Assembly: GCA_002366645.1 (NCBI GenBank)
Contig: DFBM01000039.1
Location: 1 to 5,564 of the forward strand
DNA: 5,564 nucleotides
Source: Rhodobacterales bacterium UBA3080
GTDB taxonomy: Bacteria > Pseudomonadota > Alphaproteobacteria > Rhodobacterales > Rhodobacteraceae
Direction of reading: 5' to 3'
Positions 1-4,862 of this stretch are shown piece after piece. Position 1 is the stretch's first letter. The number at the start of each line of letters is the position of its first letter. Below the pieces are notes generated by a model that was not told the DNA's origin, made no database searches, and saw nothing but the letters and a program-made list of their open reading frames with translations. The translations under genes and the position numbers were made by a program.

Positions 1-1
1 G

Positions 2-160
2 CTGAACGGCGAAGTCTTTTACACACTTAAAGAAGCCCAGATCATCATCGAACAATGGAGGACGCATTACAACACCAGGAGACCCCACAGTGCATTGGGC
101 TACCGCCCTCCGGCTCCGGAAACCATCATCCCGATGGACCAAAGACCGATCATGCACTAA
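2..160 (+). CDS. IS3-family transposase (OrfB), C-terminal end only
   Basis: The last 52 codons of an integrase-core (rve/DDE) transposase enter from the left edge and stop at TAA 158-160. The translation starts LNGEVFYTLKEAQ and contains the hallmark C-terminal run W-R-x-x-Y-N-x-x-R-P-H-S-A-L-G-Y-R-P-P, then ends in a short PMDQRPIMH tail. In the IS3 family this segment follows the catalytic glutamate helix, so the DDE residues themselves lie outside the window. OrfB of IS3 elements is normally made as an OrfAB fusion by a -1 frameshift, which cannot be seen here. The gene runs convergently towards pdhC on the other strand. Family assignment is strong. Whether the element is intact cannot be judged from its tail. 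Confidence 0.9.
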   Translation: MNGEVFYTLKEAQIIIEQWRTHYNTRRPHSALGYRPPAPETIIPMDQRPIMH

Positions 161-170
161 CATTCAACAT

Positions 171-194
171 GGGCCGGCTAATTGGGGCAGATCA
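171..194 (+). repeat. Candidate right terminal inverted repeat of the IS3-type element
   Basis: Eleven to 34 bases after the transposase stop lies a stretch whose complement starts TGATCTGCCCCAATTAGCC. IS3-family ends usually begin TG with a run of C residues a few bases in (TGATCT..CCC in IS3 itself), and the right end usually lies just beyond the orfB stop, so position 194 is a sensible outer boundary. The left end is outside the window, so the pairing and the target duplication cannot be confirmed. An alternative outer boundary at 296 (complement TGTACACCCGGC) cannot be excluded. Confidence 0.4.
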
Positions 195-257
195 AACAAT
201 CCACTTCTCCGGACAGGATCACGACAAAATGTCTGCTTTGGACGGAGGCTAGCCTTT

Positions 258-296
258 TGTACACCGTATCTTTGCGAAAACAAAGCCGGGTGTACA
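258..296. repeat. 39-bp imperfect inverted repeat (two-step hairpin)
   Basis: Arms TGTACACC (258-265) and GGTGTACA (289-296) are perfect complements. Inside them, after a small internal loop, CTTTG (270-274) pairs with CAAAG (281-285) around the loop CGAAAA. No T-run follows on either strand, so it does not look like a standard terminator. It could be a structured RNA, a protein-binding site or a remnant of an IS end. Confidence 0.45.
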
Positions 297-352
297 GTAT
301 ATTGGTTGATCCGTAGGACTATCGTGTTGAAGCAGATATACTGGATAGTTAG

Positions 353-382
353 GGCCCGCACTGTTACGTGCGGGCCGTATTT
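353..382. terminator. GC-rich hairpin, possible transcription terminator
   Basis: GGCCCGCAC (353-361) and GTGCGGGCC (368-376) form a perfect 9-bp stem with a TGTTAC loop. On the plus strand it is followed by GTATTTC, a weak U-tract, so it would best stop plus-strand transcription coming out of the IS element. Read on the minus strand it sits about 70 bases after the pdhC stop, where it could end the pdhABC message, but no T-run follows on that side. The stem is certain; its function and direction are inferred. Confidence 0.5.
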
Positions 383-446
383 CATAGGCTAGGGTATTTA
401 TTGGCGGATATCACTATATCCCCAGACATTTTGCCGGCCAATTTCT

Positions 447-1745
447 TTAAGCTAACATGCTAAGCGGATCTTCCAGGTAGCCCTTAATCGCTGCAAGGAA
501 CGTTGCGCCGAGCGCGCCGTCGATTACGCGGTGGTCCACAGACAACGTTACCGACATAACGGTTGCGACTTCGATCTCGCCATCCCCATTCACAACAGGC
601 TTCTTGGCACCAGCTCCAACCGCAAGGATCGACGCCTGCGGGGGATTGATTACCGCATCGAAATTGTCGATGCCCATCATACCTAGATTGGAAATCGCGA
701 AACTGCCGCCCTGATACTCGTGCGGAGCAAGTTTGCGGTCACGTGCACGGGTTGCCAGGTCTTTCATTTCAACCGAGAGCGTAGAAAGCGTTTTCATATG
801 CGAGTCGCGAAGAACGGGCGTAAACAAGCCGCCCTCGATTGCGACGGCAACAGCAACATCCGAGGGTTTCAGCTTCAGAACCCGATCTCCGGCCCAAACC
901 GCGTTGCAATCCGGAACATCCTGAAGTGCGAGCGCCGAGGCTTTGATGATGAAGTCATTTACCGAAAGCTTGACGCCTTTGCCTTCCAGCGTTTTGTTCA
1001 ACTTTGAACGAAATGCCAGTAAGGCATCGAGATGAATATCGCGACGTAAATAGAAATGCGGAACGGTTTGCTTTGCTTCGGTCAGGCGTGCTGCAATAAT
1101 CTTGCGCATCCCGTCGAGCGTGACCTCTTCGTATTCACGGTCCGCATACATTTTCTTTACAGTTTCAGCATCCGCACTCTGGGCCATCGCTGGTGCAGTT
1201 GAGGGAGCCTCGCTGACGCTCGGCGATTGCGCTGCCGTAGCTGGTGCGGCAACCGCATTTTCGACGTCGACTTTGACGATACGGCCCTTAGGGCCAGATC
1301 CAGCAACTTGCGCCAGGTCCAAACCTTTGTCCGCAGCAATACGGCGGGCGAGGGGCGATGCGAACACACGTGTCCCGTCTTGCACGACAGGCGCACTGGG
1401 CGCGGGCGCAGCGGCGGCGACAGCCGGCGCTGCCTCCTCAACGGGCGCAGGTGTCGCGGCTGGTGTAGCGACCGGTGTGTCTGAAATTGCCGAGGCTTCT
1501 TCGCCATCTTCAAGCAGCACCGCGATTACCGCGTTTACTTTTACGCCTTCGGTGCCTTCGGCCACGACTATCTTGCCGATCACGCCTTCGTCGACCGCTT
1601 CGAATTCCATCGTCGCTTTGTCGGTTTCGATCTCCGCCATGACGTCACCGGAATTCACCGTGTCGCCTTCCTTGACCAACCACTTGGCTAGCGTGCCTTC
1701 CTCCATCGTCGGAGAAAGCGCTGGCATCATAATGTTGATAGGCAT
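447..1745 (-). CDS. pdhC: Pyruvate dehydrogenase E2, dihydrolipoamide acetyltransferase
   Basis: This is the core of the pyruvate dehydrogenase complex: it takes the acetyl group from E1 on a swinging lipoyl arm and passes it to CoA. At 432 residues it has the usual E2 order. A lipoyl domain (about 1-80) carries the lipoylation loop ETDKATME with Lys43. An Ala/Pro linker follows (about 85-122), then a peripheral subunit-binding domain (about 127-162, FASPLARRIA...GSGPKGRI), a second Ala/Pro/Ser linker and a catalytic domain (about 200-432). The catalytic DHRVIDG signature is at 404-410 (His405, Asp409), and SNLGMMGID at 352-360 is typical of acetyltransferases. One lipoyl domain and a short linker are normal for alphaproteobacteria. 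The ATG is preceded by AAGGAG (minus strand of 1753-1758), which overlaps the pdhB stop. The spacing of 11 bp supports translation from the same message as pdhAB. Confidence 0.96.
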   Translation of the reverse strand: MPINIMMPALSPTMEEGTLAKWLVKEGDTVNSGDVMAEIETDKATMEFEAVDEGVIGKIVVAEGTEGVKVNAVIAVLLEDGEEASAISDTPVATPAATPAPVEEAAPAVAAAAPAPSAPVVQDGTRVFASPLARRIAADKGLDLAQVAGSGPKGRIVKVDVENAVAAPATAAQSPSVSEAPSTAPAMAQSADAETVKKMYADREYEEVTLDGMRKIIAARLTEAKQTVPHFYLRRDIHLDALLAFRSKLNKTLEGKGVKLSVNDFIIKASALALQDVPDCNAVWAGDRVLKLKPSDVAVAVAIEGGLFTPVLRDSHMKTLSTLSVEMKDLATRARDRKLAPHEYQGGSFAISNLGMMGIDNFDAVINPPQASILAVGAGAKKPVVNGDGEIEVATVMSVTLSVDHRVIDGALGATFLAAIKGYLEDPLSMLA

Positions 1746-1756
1746 GTCTGCTCTCC

Positions 1757-3118
1757 TTAACGGTAAGTTACTGATTTAACGGCGGCGATTACTTCGTCCG
1801 TCGTTACCAGCGCGAGTTTTTCGAGGTTGGCGGCATACGGCATCGGTACATCTTTACCGGTGCAGTTTATCACTGGCGCATCGAGGTAATCGAAGGCCTG
1901 CTCCATCAGAACTGCCGAGATATGATTGCCAACAGACGCGACCGGGAAGCCTTCCTCCACAGTCACACAACGGTTGGTTTTCTTTACCGAATTGATGACC
2001 GTTTCTGTGTCCATCGGGCGCAACGTACGTAAATCGATAACCTCGGCGGAAATACCTTCTTCGGCCAGCTTGTCCGCCGCTTCCAACGCATACTGCATAC
2101 CGATGCTGAAGCTTACGATGGTTACATCCGTGCCCTCGCGCCAGACCTTCGCCTTGCCGATTGGCACTGTGTAATCTTCAATCTCCGGCACGTCGAAACT
2201 ACGACCATACATGATCTCGTTTTCAAGGAAGACAACAGGGTTTTGATCGCGGATCGCGGATTTCAACAAACCCTTCGCATCCGCCGCCGAGTAGGGCGAT
2301 AGAACCTTAAGACCGGGAACCTGAGCATACCATGCCGAGAAATCATGGCTGTGCTGCGCCGCTACGCGGGCTGCTGCGCCATTCGCGCCGCGAAATACGA
2401 TCGGGCAATTCATCTGGCCACCGGACATATACAATGTCTTGGCGGCGGAGTTGATAATGTGATCCATCGCCTGAAGCGCAAAGTTGAAGGTCATGAATTC
2501 AACGATCGGGTTCAATCCCGCAAAGGCCGAACCAACGGCCAAGCCAGTGAAACCATGCTCGGTAATCGGCGTGTCGATCACACGGCGTGCACCGAATTCA
2601 TCCAGCATGCCTTGGCTGATCTTGTAGGCACCTTGATACTCGCCAACTTCTTCACCCATGAGGAACACATTCTCGTTCACACGCATCTCTTCGGACATCG
2701 CTTCACGCAACGCCTCGCGGACGGTCATCGATTTGAATGTAGTGCCAGCAGGCAGATCATCCTCGGCGGGAATATCCACCGCGACCGGCGCCGCAGCAAC
2801 AGCTGCCGGAGCCGCGGCAACAGGCGCAGCCTCCACAGGCGCGGCGGTCGTCGCTTCGGCTGCCGAAGCATCTTCGCCGTCTTCAAGCAACACAGCAATT
2901 GCAGTGTTCACTTTAACGCCTTCGCTACCTTCCGCGATCAGAATTTTACCGATGACGCCTTCGTCCACCGCTTCGAACTCCATCGTGGCCTTGTCGGTTT
3001 CGATTTCCGCCAGAATGTCACCGGAAGCAACCGTGTCGCCCTCCTTGACCAACCATTTGGCGAGCGTGCCTTCTTCCATGGTAGGGGACAGCGCGGGCAT
3101 GAGAATTTGAATAGCCAT
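1757..3118 (-). CDS. pdhB: Pyruvate dehydrogenase E1 beta with N-terminal lipoyl domain
   Basis: This is the beta subunit of the alpha2beta2 thiamine-diphosphate-dependent E1, which decarboxylates pyruvate and reductively acetylates lipoyl groups. Its 453 residues exceed the roughly 330 of ordinary E1 beta because a lipoyl domain (1-80, loop ETDKATME, Lys43) and an Ala/Pro-rich linker (about 85-118) precede the E1 beta part (about 127-453). This fusion is known in alphaproteobacteria. The E1 beta part has GEEVGEYQGAYK (155-166) and IDTPITEHGF (181-190), whose Glu187 aligns with the catalytic glutamate of human E1 beta. AAQHSHDF (253-260) and the C-terminal transketolase-type domain follow (IDLRTLRPMD 361-370, GKDVPMPYA 421-429). 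The ATG follows AAGGGA, which overlaps the pdhA stop; the gap to pdhA is 12 bp. The start is fixed by the lipoyl domain, which begins at the first residue. Confidence 0.96.
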   Translation of the reverse strand: MAIQILMPALSPTMEEGTLAKWLVKEGDTVASGDILAEIETDKATMEFEAVDEGVIGKILIAEGSEGVKVNTAIAVLLEDGEDASAAEATTAAPVEAAPVAAAPAAVAAAPVAVDIPAEDDLPAGTTFKSMTVREALREAMSEEMRVNENVFLMGEEVGEYQGAYKISQGMLDEFGARRVIDTPITEHGFTGLAVGSAFAGLNPIVEFMTFNFALQAMDHIINSAAKTLYMSGGQMNCPIVFRGANGAAARVAAQHSHDFSAWYAQVPGLKVLSPYSAADAKGLLKSAIRDQNPVVFLENEIMYGRSFDVPEIEDYTVPIGKAKVWREGTDVTIVSFSIGMQYALEAADKLAEEGISAEVIDLRTLRPMDTETVINSVKKTNRCVTVEEGFPVASVGNHISAVLMEQAFDYLDAPVINCTGKDVPMPYAANLEKLALVTTDEVIAAVKSVTYR

Positions 3119-3130
3119 TTTTAGTATCCC

Positions 3131-4108
3131 TTACACGTATACATTTGTCCAAAGCTCGGCTTCTGCCGGCTCGGGACTGTCTGTTGCGAATTGCGCGGCC
3201 TCGGAAACGATTGCCTTGATACTTTTGTCGATCGCCTTCAGGTCATCTTCGCCAGCATGTCCACCGGTTACCAGAATTTCGCGGATATGATCGATCGGAT
3301 CACGCTCTTCCTTAACTTTCTGGACTTCATCACGGGTACGGTATTTCGCCGGATCTGACATCGAATGACCGCGATAACGATATGTGTTCATTTCCAGAAT
3401 ATATGGACCTTTGCCTGCGCGACAGTGTGCAACAGCTTTCGCACCCGCAGCTTTAACCGCCAGCACGTCCATGCCGTCAACAGCCTCGCCCGGAATACCA
3501 AAGGCCTCGCCACGCGTATAAATTGCGGGGGTTGAGGACGAACGTTCCTGACTGGTGCCCATGGCGTAATGGTTGTTCTCGATCACGAACACCACTGGAA
3601 GATCCCATAGGGCTGCCATATTGAATGTTTCGTAAACCTGACCCTGATTGGAGGCCCCGTCACCAAAATATGCAAAGCTGACGTTGTCGTTGCCGCGATA
3701 CTTGTTGGCAAACGCCAGACCGGCACCAATTGGTACCTGCGCGCCAACGATACCGTTGCCGCCGTAAAACTCTTTTTCCTTCGAGAACATATGCATCGAG
3801 CCGCCTTTGCCGCCCGAATATCCACCTTCACGACCCGTCAACTCGGCCATGACGCCCTTGGGGTCCATGCCACAAGCCAACATATGGCCGTGATCCCGAT
3901 AGGAGGTCACACGCTGGTCACCTTCTTTAGTGCTGGCTTCAAGCCCCACAACAACCGCTTCCTGTCCGATATAGAGGTGACAGAAACCACCGATTAGACC
4001 CATGCCATACAGCTGGCCCGCCTTTTCCTCGAATCTACGGATCATCAGCATTTCGCGATAATAATCCAAAAGCTCCTGTTTTGAGACGTTTGGCTTCTTT
4101 GCTGCCAT
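3131..4108 (-). CDS. pdhA: Pyruvate dehydrogenase E1 alpha subunit
   Basis: This is the alpha subunit of the E1 component, acting in the cytoplasm and binding thiamine diphosphate together with PdhB. At 325 residues it is the normal size for the alphaproteobacterial heterotetrameric type, unlike the roughly 890-residue single-chain AceE of enteric bacteria. The ThDP/Mg-binding motif runs from GDG (149-151) to NN (178-179). The YRDHGH block (70-75) and the YRYRGHSMSDPAKYRTRDEV loop (243-262) are conserved. The second contains the serine region that is phosphorylated in mitochondrial homologues; nothing here shows it is phosphorylated in this bacterium. The ATG at 4108 has GGGAG seven bases upstream. 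It is the first gene of pdhABC, downstream of a TATAAT and palindrome in the 110-bp gap after ftsB, so transcription probably starts here. Confidence 0.96.
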   Translation of the reverse strand: MAAKKPNVSKQELLDYYREMLMIRRFEEKAGQLYGMGLIGGFCHLYIGQEAVVVGLEASTKEGDQRVTSYRDHGHMLACGMDPKGVMAELTGREGGYSGGKGGSMHMFSKEKEFYGGNGIVGAQVPIGAGLAFANKYRGNDNVSFAYFGDGASNQGQVYETFNMAALWDLPVVFVIENNHYAMGTSQERSSSTPAIYTRGEAFGIPGEAVDGMDVLAVKAAGAKAVAHCRAGKGPYILEMNTYRYRGHSMSDPAKYRTRDEVQKVKEERDPIDHIREILVTGGHAGEDDLKAIDKSIKAIVSEAAQFATDSPEPAEAELWTNVYV

Positions 4109-4132
4109 GGATATTCTCCCATCAATACGAAG

Positions 4133-4152
4133 GTAGTTTAATATTGAACTAC
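4133..4152. promoter_or_regulatory. Imperfect 20-bp palindrome, candidate operator of pdhABC
   Basis: GTAGTT (4133-4138) and AACTAC (4147-4152) are perfect inverted arms around a central AATATT (4140-4145). Only the pair at 4139/4146 breaks the symmetry, so 18 of 20 positions match. It directly abuts the TATAAT at 4153-4158 on the pdhA side, where the transcription start would fall, as expected for a repressor site. The binding protein is not identified. The arms do not match the enteric PdhR box (ATTGGT...ACCAAT). Confidence 0.55.
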
Positions 4153-4158
4153 ATTATA
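4153..4158 (-). promoter_or_regulatory. Likely -10 element of the pdhABC promoter
   Basis: On the minus strand this reads TATAAT, a perfect sigma-70-type -10 hexamer, 44 bases before the pdhA ATG and in the only sizeable gap before pdhABC. No good -35 hexamer lies 16-18 bases upstream: the candidates TGCTTT and GTGCTT match TTGACA poorly. Either the promoter is weak, it depends on an activator, or the match is chance in an AT-rich gap. Confidence 0.5.
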
Positions 4159-4218
4159 CGACAGGTGAAAAAGAAAAGCACGTTCTAATTTAATAGGGGA
4201 GAGGAGGGCCGTTACCGC

Positions 4219-4566
4219 TTACCGAATAACGATTTCGTCGCCACGTGCCAGACCAAGAACCTTGCGTGCTTGCTCGTCCAGCAGATCCAGATCCAGATAT
4301 TGGTTCGACAAACGGAGGGTGCGATTCTGCAGGCGCTCGCGATCTTCGACCAGAACATCCAGCTCAGCCAAAAGACGGCTCTCCTGCGCCTGAACCTGAA
4401 ACAGCCGGAACATCCCGTATTCGCCTTGCAGGGCGGCATAGGTGAAAAAGGCCATGCCGGCAATCATTCCAAATGATGCCAGAACGTCCGTAAATCCGTT
4501 TTTGATGGATACCTGTTCCAATGTGCCTGCCTCGATGAGCGTTTGATACGCTTCTAATCGAATCAT
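4219..4566 (-). CDS. ftsB: FtsB/DivIC-like septum formation initiator protein
   Basis: This is a small bitopic divisome protein; FtsB proteins bridge FtsQ and FtsL at the division site. The sequence shows one membrane segment (about residues 30-45 counted from this ATG, LASFGMIAGMAFFTYAAL). It is followed by a heptad-rich helix with ESRLLAELDVLVEDRERLQNRT, likely a coiled coil, and by the conserved tail DLDLLDEQARKVLGLARGDEIVIR that marks the alphaproteobacterial FtsB family. The start is uncertain. ATG 4566 (115 aa) has no clear Shine-Dalgarno sequence. TTG 4584 (121 aa) has AGGGA six bases upstream. TTG 4521 has GAGG eight bases upstream and gives a 100-aa protein, close to the usual family size. 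The gene sits between a small membrane protein gene and pdhA; ftsB next to pdhA is, from memory, common in this group, often after eno. Confidence 0.85.
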   Translation of the reverse strand: MIRLEAYQTLIEAGTLEQVSIKNGFTDVLASFGMIAGMAFFTYAALQGEYGMFRLFQVQAQESRLLAELDVLVEDRERLQNRTLRLSNQYLDLDLLDEQARKVLGLARGDEIVIR

Positions 4567-4623
4567 GTCACAAGTGATTCGCAAAGGGAATCCCTAAAAT
4601 GACAATAAATGCGAATCCGATTC
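4560..4623. promoter_or_regulatory. Cluster of five GANTC sites at the 5' end of ftsB
   Basis: GANTC, the target of the cell-cycle methylase CcrM in alphaproteobacteria, occurs at 4560-4564, 4576-4580, 4588-4592, 4613-4617 and 4619-4623. By my reading the other 5.5 kb of the window hold only about five more. Four of the five sites fall into two dyads: CGAATCA (4559-4565) / TGATTCG (4575-4581), and CGAATC (4612-4617) / GATTCG (4619-4624). In Caulobacter, CcrM methylation and the regulator GcrA act through GANTC at cell-division promoters, so a methylation-sensitive ftsB promoter is a reasonable inference. I cannot place its -35 and -10 with confidence. Confidence 0.5.
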
Positions 4624-4655
4624 GAATTGGCGGAAATACGCGGATCACTTCGCGC

Positions 4656-4805
4656 TTAGATGCGACGCCAGAATGCCAGCCAATCCGAGGCACGCGCCAG
4701 CAGCTTGGCGATGTTCAACATCAGCCCCCATTCGAAATACAGCATATCGGCGGCAAAAATGCCGACAATAATCAGGGCCATCCATAACGCTGTTTTATTA
4801 TCCAT
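4656..4805 (-). CDS. 49-residue single-pass membrane protein, function unknown
   Basis: An ATG at 4805 opens a 49-codon frame, MDNKTALWMALIIVGIFAAD..., ending in SDWLAFWRRI and TAA. Residues about 5-25 form one hydrophobic membrane segment. The rest is an amphipathic stretch with a tryptophan-rich, basic C-terminus (WLAFWRR), typical of a membrane-anchored small protein. I recall similar small proteins with a WLAFWR-like end near tkt and gap in Rhodobacteraceae, but have no database check. It lies 57 bp after tkt on the same strand and could share its transcript. The ATG lacks a clear Shine-Dalgarno sequence, and a hairpin sits just upstream. ATG 4781 is an alternative but would remove the N-terminal cap of the membrane segment. 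Its function is not known to me. Confidence 0.65.
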   Translation of the reverse strand: MDNKTALWMALIIVGIFAADMLYFEWGLMLNIAKLLARASDWLAFWRRI

Positions 4806-4813
4806 GAGGTATA

Positions 4814-4840
4814 CTGGCCCGAAATCGACTTCCGGACCAG
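4814..4840 (-). other. Intercistronic RNA hairpin between tkt and the small gene
   Basis: On the minus strand CTGGTCCGGAA and TTTCGGGCCAG pair over 11 bp around the loop GTCGA, using two G-U pairs. The same DNA read on the plus strand would put A-C mismatches at those places, so the structure suits a minus-strand transcript. No U-run follows, so it is not a classic terminator. It ends nine bases before the ATG of the small gene and could limit its translation or protect the 3' end of tkt mRNA. Confidence 0.5.
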
Positions 4841-4862
4841 CCTTGTCAATAAATATGGTTAT

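Larger units (their letters stand above)
195..446. other. Non-coding stretch between the IS end and pdhC
   Basis: I see no credible gene here: no tRNA shape and no ribosome-binding site with a conserved reading frame. It holds a 10-bp perfect palindrome AGGCTAGCCT (246-255), a two-step hairpin (258-296) and a 9-bp GC-rich hairpin (353-376). It also holds a nested structure, with outer arms ATTGGC 400-405 / GCCAAT 437-442 around inner arms GGATAT 406-411 / ATATCC 416-421. The last lies in the 3' untranslated region of pdhC and may help stop or protect that transcript, although no U-run follows it. Confidence 0.55.

Noticed and set aside
90..392. Possible 100-codon plus-strand gene crossing the IS end
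   Set aside because: It overlaps the transposase tail in another frame, crosses the putative inverted repeat and the 353-376 hairpin, and has no ribosome-binding site or known motif.
161..446. CRISPR array, tRNA or riboswitch in the left non-coding stretch
   Set aside because: There are no regularly spaced direct repeats, no cloverleaf or TTCGA T-arm pattern, and no recognised aptamer core.
1102..1779. Long plus-strand open frame of 225 codons opposite pdhC
   Set aside because: It lies antisense to the lipoyl domain, linkers and binding domain of pdhC. Its Ser/Ala/Thr-rich product mirrors the Ala/Pro linker codons, there is no conserved domain, and pdhC is unmistakable.
2761..2870. Repetitive Ala/Pro-rich coding stretch as a possible repeat array
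   Set aside because: It is the flexible linker between the lipoyl and E1 beta domains, a normal feature of such proteins; the pdhC linkers have the same character.
2345..3124. Plus-strand open frame of 259 codons opposite pdhB
   Set aside because: It is antisense to a clear E1 beta gene. The His/Arg-rich translation has no recognisable motif and follows from the codon bias of the real gene.
447..4108. Alternative identity as a branched-chain or acetoin dehydrogenase
   Set aside because: The lipoyl-E1 beta fusion, the E1 alpha HSMSDP loop, the E2 domain order and the pdhABC order fit the alphaproteobacterial pyruvate dehydrogenase set better than these related complexes.
4821..4849. Promoter with TTGACA (minus strand of 4844-4849) before the small gene
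   Set aside because: The -35 hexamer is perfect, but at 16-18 bases spacing the -10 candidates (CGATTT, GATTTC, ATTTCG) are poor, and the region is better explained by the hairpin.
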